This document shows positions 1 to 7,261 of a stretch of DNA of 9,660 nt, one piece after another (within the stretch, counting starts at the first letter, position 1; each line of letters starts with the position of its first letter). The position numbers and the translations under genes are program-made. The DNA lies in NCBI GenBank assembly GCA_000431975.1, contig HF988501.1:1-9660 (forward strand), in the 5' to 3' direction. Source of the stretch: Prevotella sp. CAG:924. Its GTDB lineage: Bacteria > Bacteroidota > Bacteroidia > Bacteroidales > Bacteroidaceae. The notes beneath the pieces are model-generated. The model was not told the origin of the DNA and searched no databases. It saw only the letters and a program-made list of their open reading frames with translations.

Positions 1-31
1 CCCGGCACTTCGCGTATGACGAAGTGCCGGG
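1..31 (-). terminator. Perfect 12-bp GC-rich hairpin downstream of the tRNA-dihydrouridine synthase gene, possible terminator
   Basis: Bases 1-12 (CCCGGCACTTCG) and 20-31 (CGAAGTGCCGGG) are exact reverse complements around a 7-nt loop. The hairpin lies 65 nt past the stop codon of the minus-strand dihydrouridine synthase gene, which suits a terminator for that transcript. On the minus strand the U-tract would fall left of base 1, outside the window, so it cannot be confirmed. On the plus strand the stem is followed by GCCTCATGG, with no T-run, so it is not a canonical terminator for a rightward gene. The hairpin itself is certain; its role is inferred. Confidence 0.45.
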
Positions 32-96
32 CCTCATGGCGTCAACATACTGACCTTCCTCAGAAAGGACCCATCAAGATGCCATCATTTCTCCCG

Positions 97-1176
97 TCAG
101 CGACCGTCTCCTACCTGTTTCAGCCTTGTGCGGCACTCCTCCAGAATGGCTATCAGCTCGTCTTCCTTCTCGGCACGAAGCATGGCTATGCGTGTCTGAC
201 GAAAATCCGGGATACCCTTGAAGATGGGTGAGGCGGCAAGATGACGGCGGGTGTGAAGAATGCCCCGCTTCTCGTCGATACGCGCTATATTGATACGAAG
301 CTGCTCCTCCAGGATGTCTATCTTCTCATCGAGCGTCAACGCACCGGAAGTCACTGTCCCGTCATCCGATGCCCCAACCGGCTCCGTACCCCGGCCGCTG
401 CCTGCTCCGCCATTTCCGTCACGTCCGGTCTCCGCCACGCCATCGATATACTGCCGCATATCACGGAAGATCCAGGGCTGCCCGAATGTGGCACGCCCCA
501 CCATCACCGCATCCACGCCATAGGTGTCAAAGGCATGAAGGGCCTGCTCAGGAGTGGTGATGTCGCCATTGCCGATGATGGGGATATGGATACGGGGATT
601 GCGCTTCACCTCACCGATCAGGGTCCAATCCGCGTCGCCCGTGTACATCTGTGAGCGCGTGCGTCCATGGATCGTAAGAGCCTGAATACCACAGTCCTGC
701 AACTGCTCCGCCAGTTCGGTGATGATCAGATGGTTCATGTCCCATCCCAACCGCGTCTTTGCCGTCACAGGGACATGAACGGCCTGCACTACCGACCGTG
801 TGATGTCGAGCATCAGAGGGATGTCCCTGAGAAGGCCGGAGCCGGCACCCTTGCCGGCCACCTTCTTCACTGGGCAGCCGAAATTGAGGTCAATAATGTC
901 GGGGTTGAATGTCTCTACGATCTTCGCCGCCTCCACCATCGACTCGACATCACGTCCGTAGATCTGTATGCCGACAGGGCGCTCACGGTCGTCGATCTTC
1001 ATCTTGCTCAATGTGGAAGGGATAGAACGGATGATGGCGTCGGCCGAGACGAACTCAGTGTAGACCATCGCCGCACCAAAACGTTTACAAAGCTGTCGGA
1101 AACCGATATCCGTCACATCCTCCATAGGGGCAAGGAAGAGGGGACGGTAACCAAAATCTATATTGCCTATCTTCAT
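97..1176 (-). CDS. dusB: tRNA-dihydrouridine synthase, DusB-like
   Basis: This is an FMN- and NADPH-dependent enzyme that reduces uridine to dihydrouridine in tRNA D-loops. The predicted protein has 359 residues and a TIM-barrel core with the family landmarks in order: LAPMEDVTD (15-23, FMN site), NFGCP with the proposed catalytic Cys101, TAKTRLGW with Lys140, IHGRTR around His170, GNGDI (202-206) and GRATFGQPWIF (227-237). A helical tRNA-binding tail follows. The ATG at 1176 is preferred because family members begin with MKIG-like sequence just before the first strand, and because an A/T-rich leader precedes it. The frame stays open upstream to an ATG at 1359 with a strong SD-like sequence, treated separately. 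Residues about 246-281 are a Gly/Ala/Thr-rich segment that looks inserted between barrel and tail. The gene lies 227 nt downstream of dprA on the same strand with no clear promoter of its own, so read-through is likely. The exact Dus subtype is less certain than the family. Confidence 0.93.
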   Translation of the reverse strand: MKIGNIDFGYRPLFLAPMEDVTDIGFRQLCKRFGAAMVYTEFVSADAIIRSIPSTLSKMKIDDRERPVGIQIYGRDVESMVEAAKIVETFNPDIIDLNFGCPVKKVAGKGAGSGLLRDIPLMLDITRSVVQAVHVPVTAKTRLGWDMNHLIITELAEQLQDCGIQALTIHGRTRSQMYTGDADWTLIGEVKRNPRIHIPIIGNGDITTPEQALHAFDTYGVDAVMVGRATFGQPWIFRDMRQYIDGVAETGRDGNGGAGSGRGTEPVGASDDGTVTSGALTLDEKIDILEEQLRINIARIDEKRGILHTRRHLAASPIFKGIPDFRQTRIAMLRAEKEDELIAILEECRTRLKQVGDGR

Positions 1177-1403
1177 GTGTTTAATGTTATAAAATATTCG
1201 CCGGAACAGCATAGTCTCCGGCACGAAGGGAAGCCACGGGAGCTCCGTGAAAGCCTGACCGTCATCAGTCCTATTTGCTTGTCCGACGTCGTCCGTTCCC
1301 TTGCGGGTATCCCGTCGGTCGCAGCGTAACGCCCTCCTCTGTCTTCCACGAGGCTCCATGATGTTCCTCCTTCACCATCAGCTCCGAAGTATGAAGGCCG
1401 TGA

Positions 1404-2537
1404 TTATCTTATCAGATGGTAAGTGCCGCCGGCCATATTACGCACCACTCCCTTCATTTCCAGTTGGAACAGAAGGGCCGTGGCCTGTCCGATGGGTATG
1501 CCCGACTGCACGGAGATGAGATTGAGCTGCAGATCGCCACGCTTCTGAAGAAGACCGACGATACGCTTCTCTTCGGAGGATAACTCGGGAAAGAGCTGCC
1601 GCTCAATTCCCTCACGGCGTGCCCGCCTTACCTTCCGGTCATCTTCCCATCCCATGGCCTTCAGAATATCCTCTGCTGTGGTGACCAGACGGGCCTTATC
1701 GTCGCGGATAAGATGGTTGCACCCCTCACTGTAAACCGCGCCGAGCGCACCGGGCACGGCAAAGACATCACGCCCGTAACTATTGGCTATGCTCGCGGTG
1801 ACCATCCCGCCTCCGTGGGAGGCGCTCTCGACCAAGAGTGTGCAATGGCTGATACCGGCGATGATGCGGTTGCGCCGGATGAAATTCTGCTTGCCTGCAT
1901 TCGTGCCCGACATATACTCCGTAAGCAGCCCGCCGTGAACGGCTATCTCATTGGCCACCTCCCGATGTGCGGCAGGATAGAGAGTATCGAGGCCGTGGGC
2001 CAACACCCCTACTGTCTCCATTCCACTGTCGAGCGCCTCACGATGCGCCCGTACATCGACGCCATAGGCCAGCCCGCTGACGATCAGCGTGTCGGGGAGC
2101 AACGCCTTGAGCTGTCCGATGAGCTGACGGATCACGTCCTGCCCATAAGGGGTACAATGGCGCGTGCCGACGACAGCGACGACATGGGGACGGTTGAGCG
2201 CGACCCCTCCTTTGTAGAAAAGCATCAACGGAGGGTCGGAGCACTCCCGCATCAACTGGGGGTAATCGGGATCGCCCAAAGCAAGGGGCTGCACCTGATG
2301 GTCGCTGAGCCACCGCATCTCTTCCTCGGCACGGCGTGCCAGACTGTCGTAGCCGTCAAAAAGGCTGACGATCTTGGGAGAGATCTCGGGATCGAGCTCT
2401 TCCAGATGGGCACGATGACTCATGATCTCCGTTGCCGACCCCACACGACGGTAAAGCTCGACTATCGTAGACAGATGGAAATAGCTCAAGCGTGTAAGGA
2501 TGAGCAGATTGAAAAGTTCCTGATCGTCGGTCATCAT
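1404..2537 (-). CDS. dprA: DNA-processing protein DprA (Smf)
   Basis: DprA binds incoming single-stranded DNA during natural transformation, shields it and loads RecA. The protein has 377 residues. Residues 1-65 are a helical N-terminal region. The Rossmann-type DprA core spans about 85-295, with VVGTR (122-126), SGLAYGVD (154-161), GVLAHGLD (177-184), YPAAH (187-191), RRNRIIAG (221-228), GGGMVTA (242-248) and VPG (261-263). A C-terminal winged-helix (DprA_WH-like) domain covers about 320-377. Length and architecture are normal and nothing essential is missing. The start overlaps the thioesterase stop by one base (TAATG), and a second ATG follows at once at 2534, so either could be used. The tight junction implies translational coupling. 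dprA is also present in species with no known competence, so the gene alone does not show that this organism is transformable. Confidence 0.96.
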   Translation of the reverse strand: MMTDDQELFNLLILTRLSYFHLSTIVELYRRVGSATEIMSHRAHLEELDPEISPKIVSLFDGYDSLARRAEEEMRWLSDHQVQPLALGDPDYPQLMRECSDPPLMLFYKGGVALNRPHVVAVVGTRHCTPYGQDVIRQLIGQLKALLPDTLIVSGLAYGVDVRAHREALDSGMETVGVLAHGLDTLYPAAHREVANEIAVHGGLLTEYMSGTNAGKQNFIRRNRIIAGISHCTLLVESASHGGGMVTASIANSYGRDVFAVPGALGAVYSEGCNHLIRDDKARLVTTAEDILKAMGWEDDRKVRRARREGIERQLFPELSSEEKRIVGLLQKRGDLQLNLISVQSGIPIGQATALLFQLEMKGVVRNMAGGTYHLIR

Positions 2538-2953
2538 TATTCCGCGTTCTCGATAAAGGGCGCAAAGGCACGGTCGTAGTCCTCGCTCTGTCCGAGCTTG
2601 CCGTTGATGAGCACCACCAGGTCGACCTTGGCAGAGAAGCTCAGCTTGTGATCGCAGGCACGATAGATGTCGTGCAGAAAGACATAACGCAGCCCCTCCT
2701 TACGAAGGTTCATACACGAGATCATCTCGTCATCGCAGCGCAAGGGCACCTTATAAGAGAGCTGCATACGGGCCACGACGGCATCGATGCCCCTCTCGTG
2801 AAGGGCGGCGAAGCTCAGACCGGCATGCTTGAGAAAGCGGTGACGGGTATGCTCCGTATAATGCAGATAATTGGCATTGTTGACGATGCCCTGAATGTCG
2901 CACTCATAGTCGCGCACATCCATGCGCGTCTCAAAAATATATTTCTTTTCCAT
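2537..2953 (-). CDS. Acyl-CoA thioesterase, 4HBT (hotdog fold) family, YbgC/FcbC type
   Basis: This small cytoplasmic hotdog-fold enzyme should hydrolyse an acyl-CoA thioester; the substrate cannot be told from sequence. The 138 residues match the usual length of single-domain 4HBT proteins. The N-terminal motif RDYECDIQGIVNNANYLHY (14-32) is diagnostic: Asp19 in the D-x-Q-G-I-V-N-N context is the expected catalytic acid, followed by the long hotdog helix (YTEHTRHRFL). The central strand MQLSYKVPLRCDDE and the later FSAKVDLVVL strand also fit. The start ATG at 2953 lies one base after the stop of the upstream DUF2851 gene, and the stop TAA overlaps the dprA ATG, so it is the middle gene of a tightly packed operon. 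A metabolic link to its neighbours is not evident; the packing may reflect only shared expression. Confidence 0.92.
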   Translation of the reverse strand: MEKKYIFETRMDVRDYECDIQGIVNNANYLHYTEHTRHRFLKHAGLSFAALHERGIDAVVARMQLSYKVPLRCDDEMISCMNLRKEGLRYVFLHDIYRACDHKLSFSAKVDLVVLINGKLGQSEDYDRAFAPFIENAE

Positions 2954-2954
2954 A

Positions 2955-4274
2955 TTATTTTGTTGTCTTCAGATATTCGTAACCGAAGCGGCAGCGCAGG
3001 CAATCCTTCTTGTCGCAATATTCCTTCTTGAGCTGGATGAGAGCCTGCGAGTCGGCTGCCGTCCGCACCTCCAGTCCACAGGCCTGCCACAGTGCGATGA
3101 TGTTGTTGTGCTCTGCCCTGAGCCCATCGAGGAACAGCAGCGCCCGGTCGCAGAGCCGCTCGTCCATCTTGTGGCGGCCGTAGGCGAAGAGCATCGGTAC
3201 GACCACATTGATCACCAACACATCGAGGGAGGCCTTTGAAAGCCGCTTGCGCATCTTCGCACTCTCCAGCCCGAAGGCGTAGTGGGTCTCCCAATAGGGT
3301 GTCACCTGCGTGGTGAAGAGCGCCTCCGCCTCCTCCACAGTGGTGCAGTCGACCAGTCCGGACAGTGAGGTCTTATGACCATAATACATATTGGCCAGCT
3401 GGGCTATGCGCACCTGCGGGAAGTTCTGCGGCCTCAGCCGCAGATAGCGCCACAGCGTATAGTCGATGGGCTTCAGGGAGAACTTATGCTGCAGGAAATG
3501 GTACTCCGAGCACAGCCGTTGATAATGGCTGTCAGCGGCCGCCGCTTCCCAATGGCGCTGCGGGACGGCGTCACGGTCGAGCAAGCCGGCCTGACCGAGG
3601 AACAGGGCTTCCAACTGGAACACATCATCGCGATGATGGGCGGCGGCAGAGAGCGGGAAGCTGAGTGCCCACCGCTCAAAGGCATCCCCGTTGATGCCGA
3701 AGCCGTAGCAGCGCGCCAGCGTGACGAAGTAGGCCCACTCCCAATCGCCGTCACACTGTCCGACACGCCTGACAATGGCCTGCGTCTTCTGTTCGAGCCG
3801 TTCGGCCTCCAGCGCGCTCATCCACGAATGGACCGTCAGCTTATCCAAGCCAGGAATGACCTTATAACAGGGAGGATATTTGTCTGCCTCCATCAACTCC
3901 TCATACTGTGTCCTGACAGCAGCCGGCACATCGATCTGCACCTGGGGCAGAGACTGGCCACCGTGAGTGACGACAGCACGGTCGGCATAGCGTACGACAT
4001 GCAGGATCACATTGTCATAGCGCGGATCGCGGTCGTGTCCGTGCTGGTACCAGTCGGAGGAACGGCCATGAATCTCCACATTGCCCACCCACAGCATGCC
4101 GTCGATCTTCAACTTTGCATTGAAGAAGTCGGGGCCGGCGTCATCATTGTGCAGACCGGGGTCTATCACCTCGACAGACCGTCCGTCAGTAGTTTGCAAT
4201 CCTTGCAGAGGCAGCAGCCTGTGCCGCCAGCAATAATGCAGGATAAACTCGGAATCTCCTTTTCCTTTCGTCAT
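2955..4274 (-). CDS. DUF2851 family protein of unknown function
   Basis: The 439-residue product matches DUF2851, a family I know mainly from Bacteroidota and have no function for. The N-terminal block is the conserved part: IDPGLHNDDAGPDFFNAKL (37-55), then WVGNVEIHGRSSDWYQHGHD (62-81), then YDNVILHVV (86-94). The His/Asp/Glu-rich pattern looks like a metal or catalytic site, but this is inference. The middle is helix-rich, and the C-terminus carries a Cys cluster (Cys420, Cys425, Cys428 in EYCDKKDCLRCRFG) that could bind metal. No signal peptide or membrane segment is seen, so it should be cytoplasmic. The ATG at 4274 begins MTKGKGDSEF just before the conserved HYCW motif and follows an A/T-rich leader. 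A longer form from 4358 would add 28 residues of unconvincing composition. It is the first gene of the operon with the thioesterase and dprA, one base upstream of the former. Confidence 0.88.
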   Translation of the reverse strand: MTKGKGDSEFILHYCWRHRLLPLQGLQTTDGRSVEVIDPGLHNDDAGPDFFNAKLKIDGMLWVGNVEIHGRSSDWYQHGHDRDPRYDNVILHVVRYADRAVVTHGGQSLPQVQIDVPAAVRTQYEELMEADKYPPCYKVIPGLDKLTVHSWMSALEAERLEQKTQAIVRRVGQCDGDWEWAYFVTLARCYGFGINGDAFERWALSFPLSAAAHHRDDVFQLEALFLGQAGLLDRDAVPQRHWEAAAADSHYQRLCSEYHFLQHKFSLKPIDYTLWRYLRLRPQNFPQVRIAQLANMYYGHKTSLSGLVDCTTVEEAEALFTTQVTPYWETHYAFGLESAKMRKRLSKASLDVLVINVVVPMLFAYGRHKMDERLCDRALLFLDGLRAEHNNIIALWQACGLEVRTAADSQALIQLKKEYCDKKDCLRCRFGYEYLKTTK

Positions 4275-4493
4275 AATCTTCGTATTAGGATAAGCCGTGC
4301 CGCCCGTATGCAGGACACAGGGAGGAACGACAATACTGCCTGCCGAAGATGCCTGCATCGTCTCTCATCCATCGGATAATTCCCGACCCTTACGCTCCTG
4401 CTCCCGCAAACGGCCTCTCACACGGCGACAGTCCGGAGTCCTGCCTTTTCAACGGCGTAGAAAGGCCCGGAACTGTCATCGGCTATATATTTG

Positions 4494-4524
4494 CAAAGAT
4501 AGAATATTTTCCGAACCACCGCAA
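4494..4524 (-). promoter_or_regulatory. Bacteroidota-type promoter for the DUF2851-thioesterase-dprA operon
   Basis: Read on the minus strand, TATCTTTG (4501 down to 4494) is an exact match to the Bacteroidota -7 box TAnnTTTG. A TTG (4524 down to 4522, within TTCTTG) lies 20 nt upstream, the expected place for the -33 TTTG/TTG box. Transcription would begin near 4488, giving a leader of about 210 nt before the DUF2851 ATG at 4274. That is long enough to hold a regulatory element, though I recognise none. Confidence 0.65.
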
Positions 4525-4792
4525 GAAGATAAGATAGGATTTTTTGGCCCGCCACGCCTCATCCCCACTTTTTCCGTCCCGGACCGGGATAATCCGACAG
4601 ACGGCCGGAAGGACACCCGCGCAACCCTCCCCTCCGGGAAAAATCCATCAGGCCAGCCCGCGCCGCCTATAATTATTCGGCCAGTCATCACAGACCGCAA
4701 ACATTTCTTGTACAGGCAGGCCCGGCGCCAGCTCCCTTTTCCGGCAACCCATCCGTCACTCTGTCCCTATGCAGTCCCCATCGCCTTCGACA

Positions 4793-4810
4793 CGGGCGGC
4801 AGACCGCCCG
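4793..4810. repeat. GC-rich perfect hairpin CGGGCGG-CAGA-CCGCCCG
   Basis: A 7-bp perfect stem with a 4-nt loop. Its right arm overlaps CCGGCG (4808-4813), which can pair instead with CGCCGG (4827-4832), so two mutually exclusive stems are possible. There is no T-run on either side, so it is not an intrinsic terminator. In GC-rich sequence such stems can arise by chance; no function is assigned. Confidence 0.4.
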
Positions 4811-4992
4811 GCGACAGGGCGACATCCGCCGGCCCGCTAATGCCGTTGAGGACAGACAAATTCTCTATGGGCAGATCCGTTATTATCTGTGTTTTTATTT
4901 CATCATTCCAATTTCCTGTCATTCCCCGGCGATAAACCTTGCTTTTTGAATAATTTAAGCCTGAAAGTCAGGGCGGAACGGGCGAAAAGTTT

Positions 4993-5000
4993 TATCTTTG
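4993..5000 (+). promoter_or_regulatory. -7 promoter box for dapB (TATCTTTG)
   Basis: TATCTTTG is an exact match to TAnnTTTG and sits 24 nt before the dapB ATG, giving a short leader of about 18-20 nt. No TTTG or TTG is found at the usual 19-21 nt upstream; the nearest TTTG (4945-4948) is about 44 nt away. The -33 part is therefore weak, which is common in this phylum. It would drive dapB, lepB, the lepB paralogue and probably wbqC. Confidence 0.7.
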
Positions 5001-5024
5001 CAGTTGTATTAATACATATTACTT

Positions 5025-5804
5025 ATGAAGATAGCATTGATCGGCTACGGCAAGATGGGCAAGATGATCGAGCAGATCGCCCTTGAGCGTGGCCATGAGA
5101 TTGTCTGCCGTATTGACGTGGACAATCAGCAAGACTTTAACTCTCCCGAATTCGCCTCGGCCGATGTAGCCATTGAGTTTACCAACCCCACAGCTGCCTA
5201 TGGCAACTATCTGAAGGCTTTTGCCCACAACGTGAAGGTGGTGAGCGGTTCTACCGGCTGGATGAAAGACCATAAGACCGATGTGGAGCGCCTCTGCAAC
5301 GAAGAGGGCCAGACGCTCCTATGGGCTTTCAACTTTTTCATCCGGCGGGCTTCCAACTTCTCCATCGGCGTGGCCATCTTCTCTGCCATCAACAAGTATC
5401 TGGCAAAGATCATGAACCAGTTCCCCCAGTACGATGTGAAGATGACCGAGACGCATCATATCCACAAGCTTGACGCCCCCTCGGGCACAGCCATCACACT
5501 GGCCGAGCAGATCGTCGACCGCCTCGACCGTAAGAACGACTGGAAGAAAGGAACGACGAGATGGGACGACGGACGTGTGGAAGGCAGTGAGGAGCATGCC
5601 CAGGATGAGCTGCTCATCGACAGCATCCGTCACGAGGAGGTGCCCGGCATCCATTCGATCAGCTACGACTCGGAGGCCGACTGCATCACCATCACCCATG
5701 ACGCCCATTCGCGTAAGGGCTTCGCACTCGGAGCCGTTCTCGCCGCCGAATATACCAAAGAGCACAAAGGGCTGCTGACTACCAGTGATCTGTTTAAATT
5801 CTAA
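5025..5804 (+). CDS. dapB: 4-hydroxy-tetrahydrodipicolinate reductase DapB
   Basis: DapB performs the NAD(P)H-dependent reduction in the diaminopimelate/lysine pathway, which feeds both peptidoglycan and protein synthesis. The 259-residue protein has the N-terminal dinucleotide motif GYGKMG (7-12), the GSTGW motif (75-79, usually GTTGW), and the active-site stretch TETHHIHKLDAPSGTA (141-156) with the expected His144/His145 and Lys148. The C-terminal HDAHSRKGFALGA segment is also typical. One clear oddity: residues 101-108 (AFNFFIRR) are an imperfect copy of the conserved ASNFSIGV at 109-116, encoded by a tandem 24-nt duplication (5325-5348 and 5349-5372). This adds eight residues just before the conserved motif. 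The frame is intact and all other catalytic landmarks are present, so the enzyme is probably still functional. It is the first gene of the run; lepB starts 3 nt after its stop. Confidence 0.96.
   Translation: MKIALIGYGKMGKMIEQIALERGHEIVCRIDVDNQQDFNSPEFASADVAIEFTNPTAAYGNYLKAFAHNVKVVSGSTGWMKDHKTDVERLCNEEGQTLLWAFNFFIRRASNFSIGVAIFSAINKYLAKIMNQFPQYDVKMTETHHIHKLDAPSGTAITLAEQIVDRLDRKNDWKKGTTRWDDGRVEGSEEHAQDELLIDSIRHEEVPGIHSISYDSEADCITITHDAHSRKGFALGAVLAAEYTKEHKGLLTTSDLFKF
5325..5372 (+). repeat. Imperfect 24-nt tandem duplication inside dapB
   Basis: Unit 1 (5325-5348) begins GCTTTCAACTTTTTCATC and unit 2 (5349-5372) begins GCTTCCAACTTCTCCATC, matching at 15 of these 18 positions. The match weakens at the 3' end unless one base is shifted. 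The unit is eight codons, so the frame is kept. Unit 2 encodes the conserved ASNFSIGV motif, so unit 1 is the extra copy. Confidence 0.8.
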
Positions 5805-5807
5805 GTT

Positions 5808-7256
5808 ATGATCGACAAAGAAAAGCAAAAACTGAACATGAAGAAGCAGTGGACGAAGTTCTGCGTCGTCATAGTGCTCTATCTGGCCTTCCTCATCTGG
5901 GTGAAGAGCTGGCTGGGCCTCATCGTCGTGCCCTTCATCTACGATGCGTATATCACAAAGAAAATCCGCTGGACATGGTGGAAAGAGGCCGAAGGGCCCG
6001 TACGCTTCATCATGAGCTGGGTCGATGCGCTGGTGTTCGCACTGGTAGCCGTCTACTTCATCAACCTCTATGCTTTCCAGAACTACGTCATCCCCTCTTC
6101 CTCTTTGGAGAAATCGCTGCTGACAGGCGACTATCTCTTCGTCTCGAAGCTGAGCTATGGCCCCCGCATCCCACAGACGCCGCTCACCATGCCGCTCACA
6201 CAGCATACTCTCCCCATTTTCAACTGCAAGAGCTACATCGAATGGCCGCAGTGGGACTACCGCCGCGTGAAGGGTCTGGGACACGTGAAGCTCAATGACA
6301 TCGTCGTGTTCAACTATCCTGCCGGTGACACTATCGTCACAGACGACAGATATACGCAGATGGACTACTACTCACTGGTGTACGACTGCGGCGAGCAGCT
6401 CTATGAGCAGAACAACGCCAACCCCGTGGATCCTGCCCTGCTCAACCGCCAGCAGCAGCTCGACTATTTCGCACAGGTCTATGCCATGGGCCGTGCCTAT
6501 ATAGCCTCCAACCCCAATGAGTTCGGATCCATCGACCACCGTCCCGTCGACCGGCGCGAGAACTATGTGAAACGCTGTGTCGGCATGCCTGGTCAGACGC
6601 TGCAGATCAAGAACCGCATCATCTACCTTGACGGAAAGCCCAACAAAGAGCCTGACAATGTGCAGTACACTTATTATGTGAAACTGCGCCGGCAGCTGCC
6701 CGAAGAGCTCATCGACCAGCTCGGCATCTCGATGGAAGACCTCACGATGCTCAATCAGAGCGGCTGCCTGCCCCTCACTGCCACAGCAGCGAAAGCACTG
6801 AAAAAACGTAGCGACCTGGTACAAAGCATCCGATTGAACACAGACGCCACGACAGGCGACCTCTATCCGCGCAACATGGTGACCGGATGGACACGCGACA
6901 ACTACGGTCCTATATGGATTCCGAAGAAAGGTGCCACTGTCCAGCTCGACATGAACAATATCGCCATCTACGAGCGTCCCATCCGTGTCTATGAAGGCAA
7001 TGACCTGAAAGTGCAACACGGACAGATCTACATCAACGGCAAGCTGGCCCACAGCTACACGTTCAAGATGGACTACTACTGGATGATGGGTGACAACCGC
7101 CACAACTCTGCCGACTCACGCTACTGGGGCTTCGTTCCCGAAGACCACATCGTAGGTAAGCCCATCTTCATCTGGTGGAGCCACGATCCTGACAAGAACG
7201 GCTTCAGCGGCATCCGCTGGCACCGACTGTTCAAACTCGTAGACAATATCAAATAA
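5808..7256 (+). CDS. lepB: Signal peptidase I (LepB, family S26), long Bacteroidota form
   Basis: LepB is the inner-membrane protease that removes signal peptides from exported proteins at the outer face of the membrane. The 482-residue protein has two hydrophobic stretches (about 17-46 and 68-95). The Ser/Lys dyad is present: Ser99 in VIPSSSLEKSLLTGD and Lys255 in NYVKRCVGMPGQ. The late conserved box MGDNRHNSADSRYWGFVPEDHIVGK (box E) begins at 427. It is far longer than E. coli LepB because of inserts between Ser and Lys (about 120-248) and between Lys and box E (about 285-400), as in other Bacteroidota LepB. Leu follows the catalytic Ser where Met is more common. The start at 5808 is 3 nt after the dapB stop; Met11 (5838) is an alternative closer to the first hydrophobic segment. 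It shares a transcript with dapB and lies upstream of an inactive-looking paralogue. Confidence 0.95.
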   Translation: MIDKEKQKLNMKKQWTKFCVVIVLYLAFLIWVKSWLGLIVVPFIYDAYITKKIRWTWWKEAEGPVRFIMSWVDALVFALVAVYFINLYAFQNYVIPSSSLEKSLLTGDYLFVSKLSYGPRIPQTPLTMPLTQHTLPIFNCKSYIEWPQWDYRRVKGLGHVKLNDIVVFNYPAGDTIVTDDRYTQMDYYSLVYDCGEQLYEQNNANPVDPALLNRQQQLDYFAQVYAMGRAYIASNPNEFGSIDHRPVDRRENYVKRCVGMPGQTLQIKNRIIYLDGKPNKEPDNVQYTYYVKLRRQLPEELIDQLGISMEDLTMLNQSGCLPLTATAAKALKKRSDLVQSIRLNTDATTGDLYPRNMVTGWTRDNYGPIWIPKKGATVQLDMNNIAIYERPIRVYEGNDLKVQHGQIYINGKLAHSYTFKMDYYWMMGDNRHNSADSRYWGFVPEDHIVGKPIFIWWSHDPDKNGFSGIRWHRLFKLVDNIK

Positions 7257-7261
7257 GCAAA

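Larger units (their letters stand above)
4275..5024. other. 750-nt divergent intergenic region between the DUF2851 operon and dapB
   Basis: No convincing gene is seen here. The region holds a minus-strand promoter (4494-4524), a promoter box for dapB (4993-5000), two back-to-back TAnnTTTG boxes (4486-4501), an odd palindrome TCCCGGACCGGGA (4577-4589) and a GC-rich hairpin at 4793-4810. Bases 4540-4860 are GC-rich and 4861-5024 are A/T-rich, as expected close to a promoter. A 212-codon plus-strand frame (4297-4935) crosses the region, but it is Pro/Arg-rich, runs antisense over both the DUF2851 leader and promoter, and resembles no protein I know. A structured RNA or a decayed gene cannot be excluded by eye. 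Confidence 0.6.

Noticed and set aside
1713..2579. 288-codon plus-strand frame opposite dprA
   Set aside because: Antisense shadow of a well-supported gene; no motif of its own.
4275..4358. 28-codon N-terminal extension of DUF2851
   Set aside because: Its composition is unlike the conserved protein, and the ATG at 4274 sits directly before the conserved motif block with an A/T-rich leader.
3375..4379. 334-codon plus-strand frame opposite DUF2851
   Set aside because: It lies entirely antisense to a gene with clear family motifs, and its translation shows no domain pattern.
4872..4889. CAGAT/ATCTG stem followed by T-rich sequence
   Set aside because: Only 5 bp with two GC pairs and no gene upstream to terminate; too weak for a terminator call.
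4297..4935. 212-codon plus-strand open frame in the divergent gap
   Set aside because: It is Pro/Arg-rich with no recognisable motif, overlaps the DUF2851 leader and its promoter in antisense, and ends close to the dapB promoter. A chance frame in GC-rich DNA is more likely.
5319..6284. 321-codon minus-strand frame across dapB and lepB
   Set aside because: It is antisense to two strongly supported genes and rich in Asp/Glu/Val as expected from a shadow frame.
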